Source of the DNA: Gnetum montanum
Lineage: Eukaryota; Streptophyta; Gnetopsida; Gnetales; Gnetaceae
NCBI GenBank assembly: GCA_015680685.1
Contig: MNCI01004329.1
Span: 120,469-184,468 of the forward strand
Length of the DNA stretch: 64,000 nt
Reading direction: 5' to 3'
Position 1 is the first letter of the stretch; every line of letters starts with the position of its first letter. This document shows positions 46,701 through 58,578 of this stretch, one piece after another. The notes under the pieces are model-generated. The model searched no databases and was not told the origin of the DNA. It worked only from the letters and a program-made list of their open reading frames with translations. A program made the position numbers and the translations under genes.

Positions 46701-47180
46701 ATCCTCCAGTTGTGTGGTTTCAACTCTATGATTTTCAAGGTTTAATAATGATAATCCCTATCCATTTTAACTTACTTGTGTCTATTTGTTTAATCTTAGG
46801 GTATCCTATTCATCTCTCATTTCTCTAACCCCTTTTTCCTAGTTCTTGAGTCTTGGGAATGAGTAGATTCAATATTATGATTCAAATCCCATGAGTTTGG
46901 ATTCATCTAAGGCAAGGTTTTAATGTTTCTATCTTCTTGCTCTCTTTATGACTTGTCTAGTTTAATCTTTGGTGTTTCAATTGAGTTTTTAGCATAAGTA
47001 GGATTTATTATGATTTTATTAAGTAGTTGTTCTTCTTATTCTTCCCATTAGTATTATTCATGTGGTTCAAGCTACGTGTCTTGTAACTTAGTCATGGGGG
47101 AGAGGCACTAATTCAATTATATACTTCATAATTTTGGTGGTTATTTAACTTATTTTCACCTTATTTCTACTTACCCATAC
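43796..47180 (+). mobile_element. E6: decayed internal part of an Athila-like element, apparently without pol
   Basis: 43800-44100 reads as decayed protein sequence. 44140-44340 resembles the Tyr/Pro/Ser-rich gag linker of E1-E3 (QYWPYPS, NARYYPYFPSSYMIG). After about 44700 comes a T-rich spacer, and near 46560-46610 the line ATGCCTACTATGGGGAGGAT aligns with the spacer of E1 (8817-8836) and E3. RT, RNase H and integrase motifs are not seen between. No LTR recognised. Family assignment is tentative. Confidence 0.4.
44428..44449 (+). repeat. CTT microsatellite
   Basis: About seven perfect CTT units, in the gag-like part of E6. Confidence 0.8.
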
Positions 47181-47999
47181 ATGCCCTTAACAAATAAGCC
47201 TAAATGTATTGTCTAATCTACAATTCATTCATAAAATCATATTATAAGCCTACAAGCTCTTTCCTTTTAATAAATGCTCATATGATTTAAAAGCTAATTA
47301 GGATGTAATCATTTATATTTTTTAGCTTAAATTTATTATCTTAAATCCAATGTGGCAAGAGGACCATCTTGTAGAACCAAATTAGCTAAAACTAAAATTT
47401 GGCTATAGGAATCAATTCTACAAAGCTTAAACCAATTGGTTCATCAAAAAATAAATATACTTAACTAATTAGCAATTTCATAACTTCATTGAATAAGAAC
47501 ATTTTCATGGTTGTGAATTGATTCCAAAACCTTAGCTTAATTAAATAAACTCTTTTATTAATTCTTATGTATTTTTCCAAATAGTTTCTATTACAAGCTT
47601 CATTCTTCTTCTAGGGCTTCCTATGTCATGCATTTGTGTTCTCATGAAACTAATTTGCAAGCTCTAATTCAATGCATATTTGCAATTTTTCATGGTGAGC
47701 ACCTTCAAAAGATTATCCTATTTTCTTGGGAAGCAAAATTTATTTATTATTTTCTCTTAGAAAATTTCTTATTCGCAAGAGAAAATTGTATGAAAATCTT
47801 ACCAAATAGCTTTAGCACTTCAATTGATTATTGTTCCATGTAATGATAGAATTGTGACAATAGTTTGTAAGGATGAAAACCTACAAATGCATCCTCAAAA
47901 TAATAGGCTTTTTCTTTAAACTCTCTTCATTGATATCATGTACTAAATTTTTTTTAATATTAATAATCACTTTTTTGGGGCCCAACACCCCCCAAAGAA
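47181..47999. other. Unassigned AT-rich sequence
   Basis: No domain or repeat recognised; the 71-codon frame at 47628-47843 has no supporting feature. Confidence 0.4.
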
Positions 48000-48029
48000 A
48001 GATATTCAAGATTTGGATATTAATAACCA

Positions 48030-48190
48030 TCATTTGAAATGATGGTAAGGTACTCATTTTTCAAGTCAAACAGCCTAGGTTTGAGCCTGGGTGTAGCCAC
48101 TTATATAATGATTATAATGGAACTTTCTTATAAAAGAATTCATATAATCATCTCCAATCCATCTTTAGGGGGTGGGATGGATTGTTATAT
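48030..48190 (+). repeat. Degraded tRNA-derived SINE copy
   Basis: B-box-like GGTTTGAGCCT at 48078-48088 with a weak A-box about 43 bp upstream, followed by ATTTGACTATAGGTACC, the 3'-body motif shared with the neighbouring copies. Confidence 0.4.
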
Positions 48191-48619
48191 CTCAAAATAA
48201 TTTGACTATAGGTACCCTTAAAATACATTAGAAGAATTATAGAGGAATATAATGATGTCTCAATTGTAAGTTGAATTGGCAACCTCTTTTCAAATAAGAA
48301 AATAAACTAACTAGTTTAGCCACCTATAATAGACTAAAGAATTAATATAATAAATTCAATGTTATTATAATAAAGTTGCAATTTGATTATATGTACCCTA
48401 GGACATATGGTAAATATGATACATTCATATAACTTAAATAGAACATAATAAAATTCAAACTAAAATTTTATTATGATCATAAACCTTCTAGATCTATTAG
48501 ACAGTAGAAATATACATTCTATGAGCTTCAATGCAAGAATCAAAACTATGAGGTATGTCAAATTAATATGAGCAATGCATCTATAATAAGTTGTAGTTAG
48601 TATAAATAAGGATGAGTGT

Positions 48620-48750
48620 TATGAGATATTATCCTAGTGGTAAACATCTTAATTGGGTAACTCGAAGTTATGGGTTTGATTCTACTGGACAATATTCAAT
48701 TATAAAGTTCCAGTTTGATTGTATGTCTTAGGGGTAAATATTATGTTTTT
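48620..48750 (+). repeat. tRNA-derived SINE copy 1
   Basis: A box TATCCTAGTGG (48630-48640) and B box GGTTTGATTCT (48673-48683), 43 bp apart as in tRNA genes. Between them GGGTAACTCGAAGTTATG is almost identical to the copy at 49086. The 3' body has AGTTTGATTGTATGTCTTAG. No tRNA 3' half folds, so this is not a tRNA gene. Confidence 0.6.
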
Positions 48751-48904
48751 TAACAAATGAACATTAGGAATGGCAGCATAGTTTCAATTTAACTATATTT
48801 GTTGGAGGTAAATATTTTTTTTCTTTTCTTTGTTTTAGCAAATGAACATTGGGGCTAGAAGCCCCTATATAAGAATGTCCCACCACAAGGCTACCTTGCT
48901 ATTA

Positions 48905-48985
48905 TCACATTCATGAGTAGAGGCAAGATATGAACCCACAATCTTCCAACTAAGAGATGAGTATCTTGACCACTACACTACACCC
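48905..48985 (-). repeat. tRNA-derived SINE copy 2 (minus strand)
   Basis: Minus-strand A box TAGTGTAGTGG (48980-48970) and B box GGTTCATATCT (48937-48927), 43 bp apart, with TAGTTGGAAGATTGTGGG between them. Different from the plus-strand copies, so another SINE family or a tRNA pseudogene. Confidence 0.55.
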
Positions 48986-49077
48986 ATGGGCATAGTGGGT
49001 AAATATTATTAAAAAATGTTTCAAGTTCCAACAATTATCCCCTCCTCTCTTCAAAAGAAATTGATTAGTATTAATAA

Positions 49078-49219
49078 TAAGGTGTTAGCCTAGTGGTATA
49101 AATGTTGATTTGGTAACTCCAAGTTATGGGTTCACTTGCGATAGAAAATTCTAAGCCATGAAATTTTAATTTGACTATATATCTTTGGGGAGAATTATTT
49201 TTTTTAAAAAAAGTCAAGT
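49078..49219 (+). repeat. tRNA-derived SINE copy 3
   Basis: A box TAGCCTAGTGG (49086-49096), B box GGTTCACTTGC (49129-49139), GGTAACTCCAAGTTATG between, 3' body ATTTGACTATATATCTT and an A/T-rich tail. E3 is inserted just after this tail. Confidence 0.6.
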
Positions 49220-49224
49220 TCCAT
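49220..49224 (+). repeat. Target site duplication of E3, left copy
   Basis: TCCAT; the right copy at 58574-58578 is TCCAC (4 of 5). Confidence 0.7.
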
Positions 49225-50115
49225 CAATGAGTCATAAATTTTTCAGGCCCTAATATCAAATACTCGATATCAGAGCCCCGATGTTGGGTACACAATGTTG
49301 AAGCTAGGAAGCGATGTCGAATATCCAATGTCATCTCCTCTGTGCTAGCCTATAAATATAGCACTTGGGTGCACGGTTGGGACATAAGAGATCAAAATAG
49401 TTGAAGATATTTTTAGTTCTTATGTTTTGATAGTTTTTCTTAGAGTTTTGCTATTCCCAGTGCATGCCTGCAGTGTAATGTTTGTAATCGTATGGCACCT
49501 TTGTTCAAGTGTGATGTACTTGAACACATTACATGACTGGCAATAAAGATTGAGATTATTCCCATTATTACAACATCCACTTAGATTATTATTTCTTTTA
49601 ATAGTTAACTATTTACTATTTCCTTTAGTTAACATTTTCATTTATTGCTATTTATTATTCTTGTTATTAAGTGAAATGTATACACCTTAATCACAAGCAT
49701 TTTAGTGTAAGTACTTGGTAATCCAATAGTGTATTGTTTGGCACATCCAGTGACATATACTTGGCAATCCCAGAAGTTGTCTCATGAAGTTCAAGATGTA
49801 TATAGATGATTAAGAGTAGATACTCATCACACATAAGCTAGTTTATATTTCACTCTCCATTATTTAGTAGCTTAATTAATTCATCTCTTTGTCATCATTA
49901 GGAGTAGCATAAGATTAGACAACATCATATGTCCCACTTTGGACTAAATCATACATGAAAAAACTACCACTAGTCAAAGTGGGAAGATAGTGAACTGCAA
50001 TATGAGCATGATGATCTAGATACCACAACTAGTCCCATCCATGGAATTTGACCAAATCATGGGTGAACGCTTGTGATTTGTATGGTTGGACATAGGGGTG
50101 CCTCGCTGCTTATCA
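49225..50115 (+). repeat. E3 5' LTR
   Basis: 891 bp; the first two bases have become CA (CAATGAGTC versus TGATGAGTC in the 3' LTR). Ends GCTGCTTATCA. TATA box CTATAAATA at 49350-49358. U3 has repeated GATATCAGAGCC/GATGTTGGG-type motifs as in E1. Confidence 0.92.
49350..49358 (+). promoter_or_regulatory. TATA box of E3 5' LTR
   Basis: CTATAAATA, at the same position as in E1 and in the E3 3' LTR (57808-57816). Confidence 0.75.
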
Positions 50116-50116
50116 T

Positions 50117-50134
50117 TGGCACCATTGCTAGGGA
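50117..50134 (+). promoter_or_regulatory. E3 primer binding site (tRNA-Asp type)
   Basis: TGGCACCATTGCTAGGGA; 14 of 18 match the Athila tRNA-Asp primer site TGGCGCCGTTGCCGGGGA, and the four differences are all transitions. Confidence 0.82.
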
Positions 50135-50240
50135 TGGTGCTAGTTATCCAGATTAGTTATATCATACATGATCTCTATAATGGTATTAACAATATATCTT
50201 TCAAAAAATATTAAATCACACACACCATAAACCAACAACA

Positions 50241-52465
50241 ATGTCTCTCTCACACAAAAGTGACAAAGCACTATATAGTGAATGCATTCATTGGAGAAAT
50301 AACGAGATATAAAATGAAGAAAATTGGAGTGACCAACCTTATGTAGGGGTTTCTTATGATCATGATCACCCTAACAACACTCAAAGACTACATTCACCTA
50401 AAGCAAACAATCTTAGAGAAGAGGATGTAAGTCCTGAACTTGGGGAGGCCTCAAGGCCTAAGACCTTCTCAAAACCTAGAAATGATAAATCAAAGGACCC
50501 TAAGAAAACACCATAGTAGCCATGAAAAAATTTTAAATTTCTCACCTTCCTCTTTCCCTTCAACATCTAGTTCTGATGAAGATGAACGTAGGTATGGAGA
50601 TCAAGCTCCAATAGAGGTGTGGAAAAAAAATAGAAATCGAACCCATAGGAAAAGTCAAAGATGTCACCATGAACATAAACAACATCATCATGATCAAATG
50701 AATAGAGATAGAAATTATCCACACAACCTATCTAATGATGATGAACCCTTGTTGGCCACTAAGAGCCTAATGCATATCATAAAGGCTATTAAGATATCTT
50801 GTAGGCATTGCAAAAAGAATCATCTACCTAGGCTTGATATGGATAATATTCCTATATTTGTAGGAGGCTATGATTTATATCCACAACATCATTTGCAAGC
50901 CTTCCATGATGCCTATGCTTTCTACAACATTAAAAGTGGGTGGCAAAATCTTAAACTCTTTCATAGGACACTAATCAATAAAACTGAAGTGTGGTATAGG
51001 TCTTTGAGAAAAAATTCAATTTGACAACCATAATGCTAGAACTTTTCAATGAGAAATACCAAACCTATGTGAGGGTTTCAAACTTGAGGAGATGGATCCA
51101 AGAGTGGAAGTAAAAAAAATATGAACCCTTGCACATGGCATTAGATAGATATTATGCCTTACTGAATAGATGCCTAGGCCATGGTTTCTCCAAGGAGAGG
51201 CAACTTTTCCACATCATAGATGAACTTCATAATGAAATAAGGGAGACCCTTGGGATGTATGCCTAGGGCAATTATATGAGCTCTAAGCCCATCAGATTCG
51301 AGAGCTAATCGAATATGTGGCAAAAGAAGAAGGAGAGATATGAAAATGGGAGAATGTCAAGAAATATCAATGGGACCCAACTCTTCAATAGAAGGAGGTC
51401 CATATCTATGGCATGGAGAAAGAGGTAGCTCTCGATAAGGTGATTCTGCAATGAACCTTCCCAATATAGAAGTCTATTAATGAACTTGAAGCAAATTTTA
51501 ATAGGATGTCCAAATGGATATATGAAAATAATATAACTCTAATTGAGATGGTCAAGAAGAGAATCATGCAAAATAAGCCACAAAATCATAATAAATAAAG
51601 GATACATAACCAAGAAATAGCTAGGAACACTTTTCAACAAACGGGAAAAATGGCTAAAGAAAGTGAGGCTATAGACTTAATCACAAATGAAGATAATGGG
51701 TGTGACATCTACATATATGACCATCCAAAGGACCATTACCTAGTCTTGTCACATCTACAGGAGTATTAGGCAAGTGTCTTAAATTCAAAGTTTGTATCAA
51801 AACCCCATGCCTAGGATATTTCCTCTCCCATAAGGTAATTATAGACAATCCCACAACTAATCGTACCATCTTAGGAGAACTTATTACCTACCTCAACATG
51901 ATCATCAACCATAGTGGCAATAGCCACAGTTGTGGGGGAGGTCACCACCAAATCAGCCCTACATGTCGAAACCGCATAGATATTATGTTCAACATCCTAT
52001 TTCTCCAACTAGTTCTACATCCTCTACTTAAAATTGCCACTACCACTCTCCCAAGTACCATCAACCCATGACATCCCCTAAATGATCACCACCTCATGCC
52101 TCTTACCATTCATCCTACCCTCAATATTCTCATACTCCACCTCATTATATGCCACCACTAGCAACATAAGAAGGTTCAACATCACAATATCAACAAAAAA
52201 ATGCCACTTGTGCTACAAATGTGCATAAACATGCTGACACCAGTGGGTCTCAACCACAATGTAGGAAACATCCCTTCTAGAGGAAAGGTTGTAAGCCAAA
52301 GAAAACTATGCATGGATCTACCACATCATCCAGAAGAATGCCAATCTAGTGCACCATCTTCCTTTTCACAATCGATGTCCTTTGATCATACACAAGGCCA
52401 CTGTCCATCATTACTCCAATCCCAAATCCAAACAATGAATCCAATAGAGTGGGAAGACAAATAAA
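50241..52465 (+). pseudogene. gag: E3 gag (decayed)
   Basis: ATG at 50241 opens MSLSHKSDKALYSECIHW. After a frameshift, 50440-51024 (194 codons) is the longest open gag piece in the window. It contains a Ser/Asp/His-rich linker, MDNIPIFVGGYDLYPQHHLQ, and SGWQNLKLFHRTLINKTEVW. The next frame has LELFNEKYQTYVRVSNLRRW and GFSKERQLFHIIDELHNEI (51030-51250). An IYDHPKDHYLVLSHLQEY block (51715-51768) equals the region following gag in E1 and E2. A Pro/His/Tyr-rich linker follows to about 52200. It starts at an ATG, unlike E1, and has fewer stops than E1 and E2 gag. Confidence 0.8.
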
Positions 52466-52640
52466 TCCATGCATAACATATCATGATCAAGGGTGCAATT
52501 GTGGGCTATACATCCATAACGTTAACACACCTCATACCTTGACCCACCATACATTTAACAATCAAGTGCATGACCAATAATTTTTCTACCCAACCACCAC
52601 ACCACCAACAAACAGCCAATGGTTAGGGCATGAATGGTTA
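52466..52640 (+). other. Pol deletion junction of E3
   Basis: The segment CITYHDQGCNCG (52475-52510 region) equals the protease C-terminal block CITYSNKGCNC of E1. Straight after it the sequence is unrelated to RT and within about 150 bp joins the post-integrase spacer (T-rich stretch from about 52760). Confidence 0.65.
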
Positions 52641-54753
52641 CCAATGTTTCATACATGCATGGATCCTATTTATCCACTTATTAATCCTTGTCATGGCCAA
52701 ATGTTTAGTCGTGGGTGTAACCCCTTCCCCCAAAACCCAACCCCCCGCCCCCCAGTAATTTTTAGGATTCTTAAGTGCTTTTCATCTTTTTGTTTTACAA
52801 TTTTTTGTCATTTTCCTATTTCTTGATCCAATTTTTCCTATTTCTTCCAATTTTTTCTAGTTTTTTTTTTCATTTTCTTTGTTGTGTAATCTCACTTGTG
52901 AATAAAATGAGCATGTTGCCCATTAAGGTGAGGTTTTCTCTATGTTGTCAAGTCATAAGGGACTAATTATTCGAACATTGAGACCACACCATCCATCCAC
53001 TCATTCCATTAATAATAGGTTCTTGCCATGGTCATAATGATAATCTTTTCCATCATCCAACCTAATAGTAAATGTACAATCATTGTGTCCAGACATAAGA
53101 GTGCAGAATTAAGGAAAAATGTGAAGGATGTGACATCAAGGGGATTTATGGATTCTCTTTGGCCACTTCTATATGCTCTATCACATTGTTGAGGTTGTAA
53201 TCATATCCTTGTAGATCTAACAAAAAATGGAAGTAAGAGTAACCTAAAATGACACTAAATAAACTTCTATGGATCCCACTGGAAAGACATGTACCCATGC
53301 CTGAATGTTGTAGCTTCTCAGAATTGAAAGAAAAAAGAGAAGAGTGAGTGAAAAAGAAAAAAAAACATGTGTGCTATCCAAAAAGCTCCTCCCTTGAACA
53401 AAATTCCAAGTGATGTCACTCCTTGTAACTATGATAGTCTTATGGTTGTCCATTGATGTGATGAAACAATGCAATGTCAATGTAAGGTGGTGTGGACTTG
53501 GTTTGAATCTTGGACAGAAGGACTCATGATTATTTAACCATTAATAACACACAAGGTTTCATTGTGACCATGGTAAGACACCTCTTGTCCCAATTTCTAC
53601 AATCCTTTCTATAGTCCATCTCATCTCGTTGTCCAAGTGATCATAACTTGTGGTTTTGTGTAACATAGAGTTATTATCTCAAATTGGTGATTTTAACCTG
53701 TGTGTTTTGTTTCATAGATAGGTGTTTCATTCAACCCCTTTAGTGCCTATAGACAGTTTTAGGTGTGGTTACACAAGGGCATCATAGGCTAGAGCTTGCT
53801 TTAGGGAGGACTCACTTGTGTAACTTTTGTGACTTATACTTGTTTAGCATAATGACATCATTCTTCACCTTCCAAGCACTCAGTTGTTACATTTTGTTGT
53901 TTCCCTTCTCATATAACTTGATCCATCCACACCCTTGATTTCAATTCCCTTTTTCTTGCTCATTCAAGTGCTTTTCACATCGACAACTCCACCTTATCAC
54001 ACTTCCAGTGCCTCAACTTGATTTTCCACTTAACCAAAACTATGGACCTAACATCCAACCTTCCAACCAATCATAGAGCTTCAATTTTCATGGTTATCTA
54101 CTCCATTCAGTGAATATTCATGGGCCCCGACATTAACTACCCAACATCAAGTCTAATGTGATGTCGTGTACCCAACGTCAGGTTGCATAAAGACTATATA
54201 TATGACCCATGCTATACACAAACTTTATTCTCATCATTTGCCACTAAGGGAGTTATTGAAATTTTCTCTTGTAACTTAATATTTCTATGCACCCACTTTC
54301 TACTTGTGATATTTGGCTCCCTACCACTCTAATTTTCGTGCCATTTGAACCTACCTAAACTTGGAGTGTTCAAGCTATTCGTGGGGGAGTGCTTGTGTGT
54401 AAAACTTGCACCAAATTGCTAAAATTTGCTATCTCGTGGAGGGTATTTTAAGGGTAAGAGTGTTAAAAAATTTTGGCATTATCTTGAATAATCAATTGTA
54501 TTAATGCTAGAAACATTAATTTTTCCACCCAAGGGACCACAACCATCATAACAACCACATATAAGGAAAAGGGAACCAACTATGTAAGGTTATGTAAGGG
54601 ATAAACACTTTTTGGGATTTTTCTTAAAAAATTTTCTAACTCTGAAATCATATGAACTAAGAACTTAATGAACTAAGGTAACGAGTAAGGTATCAACTGA
54701 TTAATGATAAAAAAATGCAACCTTAGTAACACTTGATCTTTGCTTGATTGCAG
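52641..54753 (+). other. E3 untranslated spacer
   Basis: T-rich block 52770-52880, then sequence aligned with the E1 and E2 spacers (AAAGACATGTACCCATGCCT near 53284; TAGGGAGGACTCACTTGTG near 53800). The stem-loop repeat units of E1 and E2 are not seen. Ends in TTTGCTTGATTGCAG. Short open frames are not genes. Confidence 0.65.
54739..54753 (+). promoter_or_regulatory. Splice-acceptor-like site before extra ORF (E3)
   Basis: TTTGCTTGATTGCAG directly before ATG at 54754: a pyrimidine-rich stretch ending in CAG, a better 3' splice site than the E2 one. Confidence 0.45.
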
Positions 54754-57494
54754 ATGGCCCTAAAAAGAGGTGCACAAGGTGAACCTTTGTAAAGAGTAGC
54801 TAAGCATCCACGAGGTGGTCAAGGCCAATAAGGTGAATGTGAAAAACATCAAGAGTAAGAAGCCTAATCATTTAGCATTCACCAAGAGGCTCTTGCTACT
54901 AGATAGTCAATCCAAGGGGAGGTTATAGAATCGTAGGCTCCCGTGCAGGGACAAAATCTCACGTTGCCCCCTAATTACCTCACAACCATTCTAGAAAAGT
55001 CCATATTAACCTCAATCATTGTGGAAATGAATTTCAACCCATTTATGAAGTTTTCTCCACAAGCATTTTAGACACAACTTAAGGCATCACCCTTATGGCC
55101 CATTCCTTCAAACAGTGGCAAGTGGTACCTTGGTGAGACTCATCAATTCTAGCACAACAAAGATGATGGCAGCACTATCAACATCTATGTAGTTAATGTT
55201 TCTTTTTTGGTCAAGGCCATTGTAGTAGCTCTAAATCTATCAAATGAAGGGCCTACAGTAGCCCATCTATCCACAAGATCTGACCCCGATACCAAAAAAC
55301 TATGGCTAAAATGGGCACATGGCAAGGAGGATAAAACATATAATGAATTAACTTTGGAAGAGAGGATAGACTTCAAGATCAGGACATACCACCTATTTCC
55401 CACCAAAGGGTTCAACCAAATTTCAACATATGTGGCCAAGGGAAGTGCTATCTTAATGGGTAAATTTGCAACCAATCTTCCCCAATTCTACTTCACAAAA
55501 ATTCAACAATGGTTTGAAGAGAAAAAGGTAGGAAAACCAACACTCCCATTTCCTTTCCTAATCAAGAAACTATGAAAATGTTCTAGAATCCTAGGATATA
55601 TGAATGATATCCCCAAGAAGGCTTAGAATGCCTCCTTTGCTAAACTCCTCAAACCTGTAGCACCAAAAAAAGATCTTGGTGAAGATCAAGAACTAGAGAA
55701 GGAGGCAAAGCCAAAAGTAGAAAGACAACATGAGCCTGAATAGCACCTAGAGACATAAGCTCCACCACCACCACCATCGCAAGATTACAGGCCCTTAATG
55801 AGCTATTTATAGAAGATCGCTACAGTTGTCAGCTGGGGAAGCAAGGATGAGTCCAATCTCTTCAAAGTGATTGATGATGCCATACAGCCCACTATTTCAA
55901 CCAATCTAACAAGGGAGGAGATCTTGTTATAATTAAGAGGAGGATCCCAGTGGTCCAAGCAAATCTCTGGGAATGTCACATCCTTCCAGGTAACACTTGA
56001 AACTAGAGAAGGTGCCATAATTATGGTAATGTAGCATCAAGATGCAACAGGTGTAGCAGAAGTCATCACAAATCATATTAAAGAATCATTCAACGTGCCT
56101 ATTGTGCCCTTAGTAGATCTTACTAGAACTAGAGATGCATAGATACTAGCCAAGACTTTAATGACTACTACAATGCATGAAGATGTATTAGATCAACAAC
56201 TGCAGATGGGGAAAGTGAGGACTACTTTGTTTGACATCCCCAATGATGTCACTATAGCATAGTCAAACCTCATCACCACTAAAGAAAAGTTGATCATGGC
56301 TAAAGTCAAGGAAGAACATGCAGAAGTAGAAGTGCAAAGATTACAATAAGAGCTAGCTACCCTAAGAGCTAAATGATGAGACCCTACTAGATTTGTTGTG
56401 CTTGACCAGCTGGAACAATTCAGGATGAAGCTATTGTCCAAGTTGATTGAGGAGATCACAGCTGCAAAACAAGAAAAATAGAAAGCGATCTAGAATGCCT
56501 TTCTTGCTGATGCATAATCCTACTCTTACAAAAAGGTATTGCTACTGCACAAGAAGAAAACAAGCAGCTCACCACTAAGAATTCAAGGTTGACCACAATC
56601 AAAAAGTAAAAGAACATCCTTGAGGAGAGCATCTAGCAGTTAAGAGAACAAATGATGAGGGTTAACCAAAACATTAATAGATTAGCCAAAGCAAAAAAAA
56701 AAAACCCTCTCAATGGAGGGGTTCACATGATTTGATAAAAATTAGCAATAGAAATCAGCAAATGGAAGAATGAGGCTAAGAAGCATGAAAATTTGAAGGA
56801 AAACTTCTACAACTAAGTAGGCATGTATAAGTAGATAAATGACAAAAAGATCCAAATGACTAAAGCCCACATTAGATCCTTGTTAGCACAAAATCCTAAG
56901 TGGTAGCCAATTCTAGATGGCTATGCCTTGGTCCACCAAGTGGAAGTAAAGAATAAAGACCTATAGATCAAAGATTTGAAAGAATACATGGCTTTGGCTA
57001 ACCTCAGATATGCTAATCTTACCATGTTAATAGCAGGTCGACCTCAGAATGAGCTAGAGAAGCAGGTAGTGACCACTTATGCATTGTATGAAAAAGTTTT
57101 TGCAGATTGGAAAGACGCTTTGCAAAAGCTACATGTGGCAAACATAGAATTGGAAGTGGTTAAAGCCAGCTACTAGGGATAGAAGGATGTCATCTCAAAC
57201 CTATCTAAAAGATTAATAAATTATCATGAACTTAGAGAAAAAGCTAGGGCCTTTGAGGAGGAACGATAGTAGTTTGTGACTTGGTATGTGAAGGCTAATC
57301 AAATGTTCCTGCAACTACCATGCCCTTGAGATGTACCAGTGTTAACACACATTAGTTTAGCAACCTAAACAATACACAAACCAAGGATAGGAAAAGAAAA
57401 GTTACAGGCATTGCTTGATCACTACAAATTTCACAAGCCTAGTGACAAAGGAAAGCAACCAATGGAAGAGCCACCACCTTCAAGAACCACATGA
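54754..57494 (+). pseudogene. Extra sense ORF between spacer and 3' LTR, E3 copy
   Basis: ATG at 54754, stop TGA at 57492-57494, about 910 codons. Start MALKRGAQGEPL; a globular part with SGKWYLGETHQF and the open block 55207-55575, which includes LEERIDFKIRTYHLFPTKGF, AILMGKFATNLPQFYFTKIQ and LPFPFLIKKL. This resembles the plant retroelement domain called putative plant transposon protein. A Pro-rich linker follows (about 55745), then a long Glu/Lys/Gln/Leu-rich region 56150-57260 with probable coiled coil (open part 56976-57176, KVFADWKDALQKLHVANIEL), then a CPxDVPVLTHISLA block matching E2 and a Pro-rich end. Stops are mainly TAG or TAA at Gln-like positions. No membrane segment seen. Product function unknown; conserved with E2 along its whole length. 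Confidence 0.72.
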
Positions 57495-57585
57495 GCTTCT
57501 TAGTTTTTGTCTTGTAATATTTTGTTCCCATTTTGTACTACACCACTGTGACATGTAAGAACCAATTTTTTTGTTTGTTGTTTGA

Positions 57586-57606
57586 GTTAGTCAATAATCC
57601 CATACC
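57586..57606 (+). promoter_or_regulatory. Conserved 21-nt box near E3 3' LTR
   Basis: GTTAGTCAATAATCCCATACC, identical to the E2 box, 77 bp before the 3' LTR. Confidence 0.6.
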
Positions 57607-57682
57607 TTTCCAATATTTTGTAAATAACTTGTTCCTCATTTTTTTTAACTTGAGAACAAGTTTTTATTCAATCGTGGGGGTA

Positions 57683-58573
57683 TGATGAGTCATAAATTTT
57701 TCAGGCCATGATATTGAATACCCAATATCAGAGCCCCAATGTGAGGCACCTGATGTTAGAGCTAGGAAGCAATTTCAAATATCTTATGTCTTCCCCTCCA
57801 TGCTAGCCTATAAATATAGCACTTGTGTGCACGATTGGGACATAAGAGATAGAAATAGGGGAAGATAGCTTTAATTCTCAATTTTTGATAGTCTTTCTTA
57901 GAGTTCTATTATTTCCAATGCATGCCCGTAGTGTGATGTTTGTAATCATACAGCACCTTTGTTCGAGAGTGACATATTTGGACACATTACATGACTAGTA
58001 ATAAAGTTCGAGATTACTCCCATCATTGCAGCATCCACTTAGATTATTATTGCTTTTAATTGTTAATTATTTACTATTTCCTTTAGTTAACATTTTCATT
58101 TATTGCTATTTACTATTCTTGTTATTAAGAAAAATGTGTACACCTTAATCACGAGCGTTTAAGTGTAAGTACTTGGTAATTCGACAGTGTATTGTTTGGC
58201 ACACCCAGTGACATGCACTTGGCAATCCTAGAAGTAGTCTCATGAAGTCCAAGATGTGTACAGATGATTAAGAGTATATACTTATCACACATAGGCTAGT
58301 TTAGATTTCACTCTCCATTGTTTAGTAGCTTAATTAATTCATCTCTTTGTCATCATTAGTAGTAGCATAGGATTAGACAACATCATATGCATCACTTCAA
58401 ACTAAACCATACATGACAAAGCTATCACTAGTCCAAGTGGGAAGATAGCAAACTACGATTAGAGCATAACGATCTAGATACCATAACTAGTCTCATCCAT
58501 GGCATTCGATCAAATCATGTGTGAATGCTTATGATTCTTATGGTTGGAAATAGAGGTACCTTGCCACTCATCA
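57683..58573 (+). repeat. E3 3' LTR
   Basis: 891 bp, TGATGAGTCATAAATTT to TGCCACTCATCA, preceded by GTGGGGGTA. TATA box at 57808-57816. Confidence 0.93.
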
Positions 58574-58578
58574 TCCAC
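58574..58578 (+). repeat. Target site duplication of E3, right copy
   Basis: TCCAC versus TCCAT on the left. Confidence 0.7.

Larger units (their letters stand above)
49225..58573 (+). mobile_element. E3: Athila-like element with gag and extra ORF but no pol
   Basis: 9,349 bp. Both LTRs are 891 bp, there is a tRNA-Asp-type primer site, gag, a remnant of the protease C-terminal end, a spacer, the extra ORF, the 21-nt box, a GGGGGTA polypurine end and a near-perfect target duplication. No RT, RNase H or integrase motif is present: the segment that encodes them in E2 (about 4 kb) is replaced by about 150 bp. LTR divergence is roughly 10-15% by eye. It has the structure of a non-autonomous element that could move only with enzymes from a relative, if it did not lose pol after insertion. 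Confidence 0.92.

Noticed and set aside
48630-48683. Possible tRNA gene (A and B boxes)
   Set aside because: The sequence does not form acceptor and anticodon stems and has a long SINE-like 3' body; better explained as a SINE.
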